Shown here: one piece after another, positions 7,843 through 18,200 of the stretch
How positions within the stretch are numbered: the first letter of the stretch is position 1
Layout: each line of letters opens with the position of its first letter
Assembly: GCA_945863425.1 (NCBI GenBank)
Contig: CAMBBW010000008.1
Coordinates: 1 to 33,429, forward strand
Direction: 5' to 3'
Length of the DNA stretch: 33,429 nucleotides
DNA from: Lishizhenia tianjinensis
GTDB lineage: Bacteria > Bacteroidota > Bacteroidia > Flavobacteriales_D > Crocinitomicaceae
Notes under the pieces: generated by a model
Databases searched by the model: none
Told to the model about the DNA's origin: nothing
What the model saw: the letters and a program-made list of their open reading frames with translations, nothing else
Made by a program: the position numbers and the translations under genes

Positions 7843-9300
7843 ATGCAAGGAAAATTTCTGAGCACTTTATTGCTTTCCTTAGTATTAAATCTTTTAATAA
7901 AACCGATTTCTCTGTTTGGTATTGATGCTGCGGTTCAAAACCGAGTTGGCGCAACCGAATACGGGTTGTATTTTTCACTTCTGAATCTTTCCGTATTATT
8001 TAATATTCTAATTGATTTGGGGATAAACAATTATACCATCCGAACAATGGCCCAAGATCCATTTGCAGCAACCAAACACGTTGGGCGAATTATGGTTTTG
8101 CGCGGAATACTTTTTCTTGTTTATTCCGTTTTTACACTGTGTATTGCTGTTTTCATTGGATATCATGGATATGAACTTCATTTAATGGGTGTTTTGATTT
8201 TTAATCAATTACTGATCATGTTCACTGCCTATGCACGAAGTTTTTTTTCTGGATTACATTACTTTAAAACGGATGCTATATTGTCTGTTTTAGATCGGTT
8301 TTTATTGATTTTTATTTGTGGCGTTGTTTTGTATACAAGTTTTTTTACTGCCGAATTTCAAATTGAATGGTATATATGGATACAAACAATTTGCTATGCA
8401 ATCACCCTGCTTGTTGCACTTTTTTTACTTTCACGAATAATTCATCTGAATCATTTTACATTTGACCGAAAATTCTCCGCAACTGTAATTAAACAAAGTC
8501 TGCCTTATGCAGCCTTAATTTTACTAATGCTATTATACACGCGGTCTGACTCCGTAATTTTGGAACGATTGCATGAAACGGGAAGATTCGAAGCCGGTGT
8601 TTATGCCCAAGGATTTCGATTGCTTGATGCGCTATACATGTTTGGAATGGTGTTCGCGGGTCTTCTTTTTCCGATGTTTTCTCGTTTATTAAAACAATCG
8701 AACAAAGAAATTATTCCCTTGTTGCAAACTAGCGGAAACCTACTAATTGGCGGATGCAGCGTGTTAATAATTGCGCTCTATTTCAATGCCGAATTGGTTC
8801 TCGGTTGGATTTACGAAAACAACGTCTATTATTCCGCTCAATCTTTCCGTTGGCTCATGCTTGGTTTTTTTGGAATTAGCTTGAATTTTATTTTTGGAAC
8901 CCTTCTCTCTGCCAATGGAAATTTTAAAGAACTCAATTACTTAGCCGCCGCTGCTGTTTTTTTCAATATTGGCATGAACCTTTTTATGGCGCCGCTTTAT
9001 GGCTCTACAGGAATTGGAGTTACCTTTTTTATCACTCAACTTACTGTGGCAATCGCTCAATTATTTATAGCTAAAGAAAAAATTGGGTTTCGTTTCATCC
9101 CTAAATTTATTGGGGTACACCTCATACTAATTGCAACGTTAGTGCTAATTGGCTTGCTTATATCATCGTCAGAAATGCTATTTATTGTACAACTAATACT
9201 GGGAGGGATTTTATTATTGGCCCTTCGAATAATTGACATCAAGGAATTGAAATTGATGTTTCTCCCGTCAAAAGCAACAAAAAACAATATTTCAGCGTAA
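7843..9300 (+). CDS. Wzx-type oligosaccharide flippase (MOP superfamily)
   Basis: 485 residues, almost entirely hydrophobic with about 12 to 14 predicted membrane helices. This is the size and pattern of polysaccharide-biosynthesis flippases that move undecaprenyl-linked oligosaccharides across the inner membrane. The N-terminal segment GATEYGLYFSLLNLSVLFNILIDLG is typical of the family (GxxxYGxY...DLG). It is followed by a Wzz-like and a Wzy/WaaL-like gene, which together make a Wzx/Wzy-dependent export set. No glycosyltransferase is linked, so the substrate cannot be told. MATE-type or MurJ-type assignments are less likely given the neighbours. Confidence 0.85.
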   Translation: MQGKFLSTLLLSLVLNLLIKPISLFGIDAAVQNRVGATEYGLYFSLLNLSVLFNILIDLGINNYTIRTMAQDPFAATKHVGRIMVLRGILFLVYSVFTLCIAVFIGYHGYELHLMGVLIFNQLLIMFTAYARSFFSGLHYFKTDAILSVLDRFLLIFICGVVLYTSFFTAEFQIEWYIWIQTICYAITLLVALFLLSRIIHLNHFTFDRKFSATVIKQSLPYAALILLMLLYTRSDSVILERLHETGRFEAGVYAQGFRLLDALYMFGMVFAGLLFPMFSRLLKQSNKEIIPLLQTSGNLLIGGCSVLIIALYFNAELVLGWIYENNVYYSAQSFRWLMLGFFGISLNFIFGTLLSANGNFKELNYLAAAAVFFNIGMNLFMAPLYGSTGIGVTFFITQLTVAIAQLFIAKEKIGFRFIPKFIGVHLILIATLVLIGLLISSSEMLFIVQLILGGILLLALRIIDIKELKLMFLPSKATKNNISA

Positions 9301-9357
9301 ACACCGTTAAAAAAACGGTTTGATTCTCTAACTTAGCGCGCGAAAACTATTCAACCT

Positions 9358-10350
9358 ATGCCACAATTACCAACGGATTTAGCTGAAAACAGAAACGATT
9401 TCATTCAATTCATCTGGCTTAACCGAAAATTCATCTTATTATTTACTGGAGCTGCCACCGTGCTTTCCATTGTTGTATCTCTCTTAATCAAGCCACTCTA
9501 TTTATCTACGGCCATTGTTTTTCCTGCAGCATCCTCAACTGTTTCTTTCTCAGAACAACGAAACGCAAAAACAGCTTCCATGGATTTTGGAGAAGAAGAA
9601 CAAGCCGAACAATTGGTACAAATTCTACAATCTTCAAAAATTAGAGACCGTATAGTTTCTAAGTTCAAACTAATGGAACATTATGACATTGATCCAACTG
9701 ATCAAAACAAATACTACAAATTAGTTAAACAATATGATGGTCATTTTACGTTTACTCGCACCCGATTTGGCTCTATTAAAATTGATGTATTAGACAAAGA
9801 CCCAAAACTAGCAGCAACAATGGCAAATAGCATTGTAGAATTAATTGACTCCGTTAAAAATGAAATGGTTTCACAACGTACAATTCCCGCATATGAAATC
9901 AATAAAAGAAAAAAGCAGCAATTAGAAAAGGAAATTGAAACAATGAACATTGAATTAGATACCCTTTCCGCCATAGGGGTAATGTCTTTTCAAAGTCGTT
10001 CTGGACTCTTTGAAGCTTACGTTGGAGCCACGGGAAATGACCGATCTGACATGAAAGAAAAAATTGATATGAATATCAAGTACGGATCAAAATACGACGG
10101 ATTAGAAAGACTTAGAAATGAAAAAATATCCAAACTTGAAGAATTTCAAATTGCATACGAACAAGCAGAATCCGATGCTAACACAAAGTTCAACCATAAA
10201 TTTGTGGTAGAATATGCTGTAGTTGCTGACAAAAAAGATCAGCCCAAACGCTTAATTATTGTATTAGTGGGCGCCATAGGTGCTCTTGTCTTTTCGTTAT
10301 TTATTTTATTAGTTCAGCAACGCTTTAAAGAATTGAAAGCCTTGAAATAA
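9358..10350 (+). CDS. Wzz-like polysaccharide chain-length regulator
   Basis: 330 residues with the Wzz/PCP architecture: a short cytoplasmic N-terminus and membrane helix 1 at ~24-46. Next is a post-helix segment with LIKPLYLSTAIVFP (the usual P...Y.a...l motif), then a large periplasmic region rich in charged coiled-coil-like stretches (~185-205 and ~250-275). Helix 2 is at ~299-319, followed by a basic C-terminal tail. There is no Walker-type kinase domain, so it is not a BY-kinase fusion. It would set the length of the polymer made by the downstream Wzy-like protein. Its stop codon overlaps that gene's start by one base (TAATG). The 57-bp upstream gap holds a weak hairpin but no clear promoter. 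Confidence 0.82.
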   Translation: MPQLPTDLAENRNDFIQFIWLNRKFILLFTGAATVLSIVVSLLIKPLYLSTAIVFPAASSTVSFSEQRNAKTASMDFGEEEQAEQLVQILQSSKIRDRIVSKFKLMEHYDIDPTDQNKYYKLVKQYDGHFTFTRTRFGSIKIDVLDKDPKLAATMANSIVELIDSVKNEMVSQRTIPAYEINKRKKQQLEKEIETMNIELDTLSAIGVMSFQSRSGLFEAYVGATGNDRSDMKEKIDMNIKYGSKYDGLERLRNEKISKLEEFQIAYEQAESDANTKFNHKFVVEYAVVADKKDQPKRLIIVLVGAIGALVFSLFILLVQQRFKELKALK

Positions 10351-11786
10351 TGACATTGTTGAAAAACGCTTTATTTCCTGTTATTTCGCTTGTAGTCTTT
10401 CTACTTTTACTTTCTGTTTTCATTTGGGAAGATTTGTATTGGCTTAGCTTGTTTCCGTTCGGTTTACTTGGAATTTACGGCGCTATTTATCACACCAAAA
10501 CCGTTTTTTTGAGTTTGGTTTTTTTGACTCCACTGTCCATAAACATTGAAGAATATACTGACGGCTTTGGCTTGTTTATTCCAACCGAGCCATTCTTTTT
10601 TGGGTTGATGCTTTTGGTTATCTTTTTCGAACTGCGCAAAAAAACTATTCCACGTTATATTTGGAATCATCCGATTGTTTTAGCGGCGGGATTTTATATG
10701 CTGATACTCATTTTAGCCACGATTACGAGTAGTCACCCCATCGTTTCAATAAAATTCTTATTGGCTAAAATTTGGTTCATGATTCCATTACTGTTGGCCG
10801 CACCACTATTCTTTCAAGATAAAAAAACAATCCATTGGTTTATTTTCCTTTTTGTTTTAGGGACCGCTCTTGTTACAATATACACCTTAATACATCATAG
10901 CATCTATAATTTTGGTGAAAAAGAAGGACATTGGGTGATGTATCCTTTTTTCAAAGACCATACTATTTACGGCGCAATTTTAGCTTTAGTTTTGCCATTA
11001 GCCATTAGTTTATTTTTTCTCAAAAACACCAATCCATTGGAGAAAACCGGATTAATCGTTCTGATTGGTGTTTTATTGGTGGGATTATTTTTCTCCTACA
11101 CTAGGGCGGCTTGGCTCAGTGTTTTTGGGGCATTATTCGTTTGGTTACTAATTTACCTCCGAATTAATTTCAAGTATTTACTTACTGTGGCAGCAATTGC
11201 ACTTATTGGAACCTTTACTTTTTGGGATCAAATCCAAATGGAGTTGGCACGTAATGAGGAAGTACATACCACAGAAGAATTTGGAACCCGCCTGCAAAGT
11301 GCTGCAAATGTATCAACAGACGCTTCCAATTTAGAACGAATTAACCGGTGGGCATGCGCGATTGAAATGTTTAAGCAACGGCCGCTACTTGGTTTTGGGC
11401 CTGGTACATACACTTTTGAGTATGCTCAATTCCAAGAACCGAAAAACTTAACGATAATCTCCACTAATTTTGGCGACCAAGGTAATGCGCACAGTGAATA
11501 CCTTGGCGCACTTTCTGAAACAGGAATTCTAGGTTTTCTTGCCTTTAGTGTTTTAGTTTCAACATTATTTTTTAGTGGAATTCACTTGTATTACAAAATA
11601 GATAAACAAGATAGGGCAACTCGAGCGATTGTTTTGAGCTGCATTTTAGGGCTTAGCACTTATTTTATACATGGGTTTCTAAATAATTACTTAGACACAG
11701 ACAAGGCATCTATTCCGATTTGGGGAATTTGCGCCATTTTTATCGCCCTGAATCATAATCAAATTGAATCTAAAGAAGTAATGTAA
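10350..11786 (+). CDS. O-antigen ligase/polymerase-family membrane protein (Wzy/WaaL-like)
   Basis: 478 residues with about 10 to 12 membrane helices and one larger periplasmic loop in the second half. The Wzy_C-type signature is visible there: ERINRWACAIEMF, then RPLLGFGPGTYTF and GNAHSEYLGALSETG, the last containing the conserved His before a membrane helix. Such proteins polymerise undecaprenyl-linked repeats or ligate polymer to lipid A core; sequence alone does not separate the two. Because it follows Wzx and Wzz with translational coupling, a polymerase (Wzy) role is favoured. It is the last gene of this run and converges with the acetyltransferase gene. Confidence 0.82.
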   Translation: MTLLKNALFPVISLVVFLLLLSVFIWEDLYWLSLFPFGLLGIYGAIYHTKTVFLSLVFLTPLSINIEEYTDGFGLFIPTEPFFFGLMLLVIFFELRKKTIPRYIWNHPIVLAAGFYMLILILATITSSHPIVSIKFLLAKIWFMIPLLLAAPLFFQDKKTIHWFIFLFVLGTALVTIYTLIHHSIYNFGEKEGHWVMYPFFKDHTIYGAILALVLPLAISLFFLKNTNPLEKTGLIVLIGVLLVGLFFSYTRAAWLSVFGALFVWLLIYLRINFKYLLTVAAIALIGTFTFWDQIQMELARNEEVHTTEEFGTRLQSAANVSTDASNLERINRWACAIEMFKQRPLLGFGPGTYTFEYAQFQEPKNLTIISTNFGDQGNAHSEYLGALSETGILGFLAFSVLVSTLFFSGIHLYYKIDKQDRATRAIVLSCILGLSTYFIHGFLNNYLDTDKASIPIWGICAIFIALNHNQIESKEVM

Positions 11787-11811
11787 TTCGATTTTTTGTG
11801 GCTTTTTGGTT

Positions 11812-12255
11812 TTACTTAAAAAACAACCGACCATTAATCCATTCAGGGTCTAAAATTGCCTCTTGTTTCCGATAAAAATTTAAAGCTGGTTCGTTCCATT
11901 CCAACACTTGCCAATCCATACGCTTTACCCCTAATTCCTTTGCCTTTTGAACCGTTTTTCGAAACAATTGCTCCCCAATTCCTTGTTTTCTTGTTTCTGG
12001 AATCACAAAGAAATCTTCCAAATACAAACATTTCCCCTTCCATGTAGAATATGAAATATAGTATAACGAAAAACCAATTATTTGGCCGTTCTCTTCGGCA
12101 ACAAAAGCATGACAAATTTTGTCTTCAAACAGATCTTTACGAAGTTGTTCGGGTGTATTAGTTACTTGTTCTGGCGCTTTTTCATACACCGCCAAGGCAT
12201 ATATTAAATCAAAAATAGCCTTCTCGTCTCCGGGTGATGACTCTCTAATTTGCAT
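11812..12255 (-). CDS. GNAT N-acetyltransferase, SSAT (diamine acetyltransferase)-like
   Basis: 147 residues forming a single GNAT domain. The acetyl-CoA binding motif A is ETRKQGIGEQLF (about 93-104). The surrounding sequence (YSTWKGKCLYLEDFFVIPE and WQVLEWNEPALNFY) follows the spermidine/spermine acetyltransferase SSAT family closely, as I recall from the eukaryotic and bacterial members. The likely activity is acetyl transfer to a small amine such as a polyamine or thialysine; the true substrate is unproven. Its ATG shares a base with the sprA stop codon (TAATG), so it is translationally coupled as the last gene of the maeB-ruvA-sprA operon. Confidence 0.85.
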   Translation of the reverse strand: MQIRESSPGDEKAIFDLIYALAVYEKAPEQVTNTPEQLRKDLFEDKICHAFVAEENGQIIGFSLYYISYSTWKGKCLYLEDFFVIPETRKQGIGEQLFRKTVQKAKELGVKRMDWQVLEWNEPALNFYRKQEAILDPEWINGRLFFK

Positions 12256-15200
12256 TATTGTACTCCAGCAAGGTTGAATCTTAATTTAAACCCTGTGCTT
12301 AAGTTTTGAGTTGGATAAGCTGTTGCAATCTTTGGCGTATTCAACACTTGATCATAATAAAACTGCAAAGTTAAATTTTGGGACAAATTATAATCTGCAG
12401 AGGCTTTAATTGAAATCACACGCTGACCAGCTGTCGCTTGATTTGTTGTTTCAACAACTTTTCGAATAACTGTTAAATTATCTCTAAAAGAAAAATCAAA
12501 ACGTATGTTTACATCACTTGCAGGAACGCGTTGAATAGGGAGTTTTACTTTGGAGAATTTATAACCGGTTCCAATAATCATTTCATTTCCTAAGACTTCT
12601 GTCACCTGATTATTATTCAAAGAAAGGGTTGCGCTTCGGTCCTTTTTATACTCAAACTTCGTTATTAATCCCTGCCCTTTGATATTCCACGTAGCATCAA
12701 ATCCAATTAAGGGAGAGAACCGTTCCGTTATAACCACATTTTGAACTTGCATTCCAGAAATGAAGTTGTTATTAATATCCCGTGCACTAGCGTTTCCGTT
12801 TGCGTCTAATTCTGCATTTAAATTGGTTTGCATGCCATTTACACTAACTGTTGAACTGTACCCGTGTTTAATTACAAAATTCTTCACGTATTTCTTTGCA
12901 AATGCATATTTTGTTAATCCATTATAATTAATAGACCAATTTGGAAGTGGCATATTTTTAATTGGATTAATTGTTTGATTATTTACATTCGTCTTGCTAT
13001 AAGCCGTTAAAAAGGATCCTAAGACCACTTCTTGTTGACTTCCAGAATACCCGGTGTAATATCCAGACCCATTAATTGAAGAGGAATTTGAGTTTTGCTG
13101 ACCCAACAAAGTAGACACAGACTCTCGATTGGCGAGTAGGGTATTGAATGTTTCGGAACTAAAATCACGGGCATTAATTAATGCAAATGCAGAACCAATT
13201 GTGAGGTTAGAATACGTTAATGTAGATGTCTGAACCCTGCTTTGGCTTTCAAATTGAGTGCTTGTACTATTCCAACGATAAAACTCAGAAGAATTATTGC
13301 TGTAATTTCTATTTAAAGTCATCTCAATAATCACATCTTTTAATGGTTCCAAATTAGCGCGTAAATTCAAATTAGCGGAATGTGTGGTAGTAAATGCTTT
13401 ATTTAAATTACTGTTTTGTACCAGCCAGTTATTATTAGTGGCAAGGGCAGATATATCGTAATTATTTGCTCTACCCAAAATATCATATCCTTGTTTACCA
13501 AACACAAAACTGGTTAACCCAAATGTATTACTATTCATACCCAGATTTCTAGTTTCTTGGTTATACCCAGGCAATAGGGTTCCATCACTTAGGGCATAAG
13601 TACCAGATACATTTCTTACGGTCATTAGTATACGAGAACCCGCTGCCAATATAACATTTGGTTTTTCTTTGGCTTTTTCTGCTTGTCGTTTCTTGCGCTG
13701 ATCTCTTTTCTTTTTACGTAAGTATTTTTTCTTTTCTTTTGGTGTCATTTTAGCCAACATTTCGGCTTCTTTCTTTTGATCTTCTTTTGCTTTTTCTTCT
13801 TTCTTTTGGTCATTTTGATTAGGCTTACCATCTTTACCGTCACCATTTGAATCCTTTACATTGAGCTTACCGCGAGCTGCTTTACCACCGGCCAAAACCC
13901 GCTTAAAGAAAGGCACCTTGTTGTATAGATTTACAAAATTGGCTTGACCTGTAAAATTAATCGTTCGGTTATTTTGAATTGTATTTCCAAACTCAGATTG
14001 TCCTAACGGAGAACGTTGCCAATTAAATGTTCCTGCATATTTTCCATTTAAACTCAACCAATCTGTTAGAGGAAACTTATCCAACGGTAGGTTGGCGCTA
14101 ATTGAATAATTATGGGTGTAATCCATTGTTCTACCAAAAGTTCCAATTTGTGAACGCAGTGTATCCACGTATTCACGGTATCCGGCTGGATCTAGTTTTC
14201 GATCTACTCGGCTATTTCCTTCTTCGAAAATCGCACGGTTAGTAGCGCTAAAAGTGGTTTTAATGTTCTTCGTTAAATCATATCCAACATTATATCCCCT
14301 CACCCAATCAAATCGCTTTAAAAACACCGGTGCAAATTCATAATCTGGCACCAAGTTATTTCTTATTTGACGTTCATTATATATTCTTGATATATCATTC
14401 GTAAACGTAATGTTTTTAGGCATATAAAACACGTTGGTTTCCTTCACCAATTTTAGCCATTTTGATTTTTGAACGGGTTTCCATTTTTTGAAAGGCTCCC
14501 ATGGCTTTGAAGCAAACGTATAGTTGTAATTTAATGCTCCTGTATATGTTTTGGTTTTGTCAAAATTGATATTAAAATCACGGCGCATCACTTCCGAAAA
14601 AGCATAGTTAGCAGACCAATTGTTGATTTTCCAGAATCCCGGTTTTGCTCCTGCTTTTGCTTCTTTTCTGACATTTGAAAAGTTGTATGATCTTCTTTCT
14701 GTGAAATCTTGTCCCAACTTCGATTTTTCTCTTCGCGTTGCCAAATCATAATCGCGCAATTTGACATCTGGGTTAAATGGATCGTATTCCGGATTAATAA
14801 TACCCAACGAATAGCCATAGAAAAACGGTAAAGACAGACGGGCTTTTTTTCCAAAGAACTGTCCCACTTGAACAGTAGTATTAAGATCTAATCCTATTTT
14901 TTCATTTCGTTGACGCTCTTGAACACGACTTTCAATCGTTCCCCAGTTGATTCCTGAATAATTTCCTGATGCTGAAACGGTAGCAACATCAGCAATTTGC
15001 ATACGCATTTGTCCAATTGCGGCATCTCCTCCTTCGCTTACAAAATCAGTCAATCTAAGCTCATTCACCCAAACAATTGCACATTCTGCATCTCCGTTAT
15101 CCGGTTTCCAAATATTATTTGGATCGTTTTTGAGCGGATTGCGCACCCCAATCATAATCGTTTTCAATCCTTGGAAGTTGGGATTACCCTTCACTTTAAT

Positions 15201-18200
15201 TTTTCTATTTGGGTTTTTGGGATCCAAATCAGAATACTCAACCACATAAGAAACGCCTGCCGCGCCATTTTCAATCTTTTGATTCCGTTCTTTTTTTAGA
15301 TTTAAAAAGTCATCAAAAACAATTTCCACATTGTTATTAGTAGGCCATATATCGTCTGCCACGGTAGAATACCAAGGCGTTACATCCATTGGAAGTTCGT
15401 ATTCGTAATAGTTCTCCGCAAAGTCCGTACCCAACCTAACAAACATGGTTAAGTCTTTGTTTTTCAATGTATTTGCTTTGATTTCTTCCGCATGAACAAA
15501 CATTTTTAATTTTTTGTACGTTCTTACGTCAAATTGAACATTTTTATAGGCTGCACGAGCATCTCCATCTTGTAAACCACAAATTTCCATGGACAAAGAC
15601 TGTTCGTTTAATTGTCTTTGATACACTTGCGATGGATCTATTTCTCGCGTAATTCCTGGTGGAATTTCATATTTAACTGGCGAACGTTGGTCGTTTTCTT
15701 CCACGTTTACAGCACCAATATTGAAAGTGGTTAAATTAGGATCCGTTTGCACGCTCAAACCTGGTTGATTCAAATCCAAAAGATACCTTCTCCATTCACC
15801 TCTTAATAACTCCAATCGAGCAAAACGTAATACAACTTCTTCATCAAAATCTTTAAGGAACATCCTCATGAAGCGGATTGAACGGAAATCTTGAATTCCA
15901 TTAACTCGTTTTTCGTATCCAACTAAAGGAACTTTAAATTGGTACCATTTTTCTGTTTTGTTTCCATTTTGATACGTTTGAACATTAGTAATAAAATTCT
16001 TGCCCACTTGCATTTCGGATGGCCGCAAACTTAATTTATATTGGAAATAGCTTTCTGTTTCAGATAAATTATTATCTTGATTGATGTCTTCGATATCAGG
16101 CTGATTCGTTGCTTGGGTTGGGTATCCATCCACATTGGCTGTATCAGACATTTCACGTGTGGGAGAATTTCCCTCCATGCCATTGTACTTTTTATATCGT
16201 TCTAAAATAGTTGCTGTTTGGACATCATAATTATCATCCAAATAATAATTATAATTATCATTGGAGACGTCCGCTAGAATTTTATCTTTTGTAGCTTGAG
16301 ATAAATCTGGGGTGTTTTGTACCCAAGTCACAAAGTCTTGGTAGGCAACGTTCTCCTCAACTGATTTCCAACCATCAATACCAACATCTTGATTCAATCG
16401 AGAAGCAGGATCAGTATCAAAAGCATTAACGACCACTTGTTGCGTAGAGATTTTGGACCAAGCGGTTGTATCTAAATTGTCTGTTATGGATGTTCCTAAA
16501 GGAGGCAGCCCATTTTCAAAACTTTTTCTAGAATCAGGTAAAATGTCTTCAGAAATGTTACCCAAGTTGATGTAAAAATCTCCTCCGGTATGCACGGAAT
16601 TTGGGTTAGCATTTTCAGCGTCATCGTTAAAAGGATCCAACACCCAAAACTGAATAAACTCAATGTTTGCCAACTCAAAATCATTCGTAGTTAATGAGCG
16701 CATTACACCACCCCATCGATTTTCGGGATTGGTAAATGTTCCATCCGGATTTATCGTGCTTGACTTGTCGTAATTGTACATTCCCCGCTCTTTCGGATAA
16801 AAAGCTAAATCAAGAATTGGAATGTTTGGTATTGATCCATATTGCATTTGTAGGTTCGGGAAAATATCCACCTGATTGACTAGCCTCATTCTACTATCGG
16901 CTAACATTTGTGGATTCTGCTTAATATGTTGGGGAGTCAATGAGTTTCCTTGATAGAAAACAGGGTCAATTACATACCAAGATAATTTGGCTCGTTTATA
17001 TCCAGCAGCAAGCGTCTTTGTTTGGGCCTCTGGAAATAAATCTGGCTGACCTTGTGGTACAGAAGCCATTCTCCAAGAAGAAAACTGACGCAAATCAATT
17101 GCACTTTGTGACGCTTCAAAATCATCAACATAAGACGTTCCTTCTTTGTTTATTGCTCTAGGTTGGCCCGGAATTAATCGCGCTACCTCACCGGTAAATG
17201 ATAAGGTTGACATTGCACTCGTTGAAATACCCGGTAAAAAATCTACTAGTTTTGTCAAGAAGGGCAAATTTGTTTTGAATGCTAAATCTACTCCTATCAT
17301 GGTGTTTTTAAACGGCTCGTTGCCAATATCTACCTTTTGAGTAACCGGTCGCTCAAGCATCCGCAAAGCAGTAGCACCAACATTAAACTTATCACTCAAT
17401 CGATAACTATATCTACCGCCAATCATTGATCTTGCTTGGAAACCAAACACAGAATTACTTTCAATTGAGATTTTTATTGGGGTATTAGACTCTAAAATTC
17501 CAGTATTCAATATTTTTACCCGCCCCAAATTATAGTCTACAGAATAATCCAATCCCTCGGTTAATTTTATTCCACCAGCCGTTACGGTTACTGCGCCTTG
17601 CGGAACATTAAGTGCATTCAGTGGAATATCCGAAGTAATTGAAGATTGGTATTCCCCTTTAAATGAAAATCTATTTTTAGCTGGAATTTGTTGAGCGGCA
17701 GTTATTGTTGAATCATACAATTCTGTATAAATAACTTGATCAATTAACGTTGGTGCTATTCCTGCTGCAACTAATTTGGATTGAAGCGTTTTTCCGAAAG
17801 GTTCAATCGTTGAAAAATAGATACGTCCATTTTTTTTATTGATAGTTCCACCATTTTCCATCTTATTTCCTGTTATTGTAAAAGGAACAAAATCGAAAAC
17901 TCCATCTGTAAATGGTTGATTATTTTGATTCAATTTGTCCATTTCCAATAGCGTAACGATTTGACGATCGTCAACACCAGTCATAGGAAAATAAGGTACA
18001 TTCACCGAAGTCTCTCTATTGTTATAAAGTATATCAATTTTGAACCCTGTCTGATCTACCTGAAAAGCACCGATGGAATAAACATTTTTCATCATCAAAT
18101 CCCATACTTTATTTCTCGGATTTGTAATGGTTGGTTTTAATAATTTTAACACCAGCGCTTCTTGTCCTTGAGCTCCATCTGTTGAAAGTTCACCTACTTG

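Noticed and set aside
9303-9319. Hairpin accgtt-aaaaa-aacggt between the flippase and Wzz genes, possibly a terminator
   Set aside because: The 6-bp stem has no following T-run on the plus strand and both genes are co-directional with a short gap; kept only as weak.
11843-12115. Minus-strand 90-aa ORF inside the acetyltransferase gene
   Set aside because: It overlaps the SSAT-like GNAT gene in another frame, and its composition looks like a frame shadow.
14997-15299. Opposite-strand ORF-track entries of 60 to 100 codons (for example 14997-15299, 5021-5326, 6586-6891, 2980-3264)
   Set aside because: They lie wholly inside large well-supported genes in another frame, with no family resemblance; shadow ORFs.
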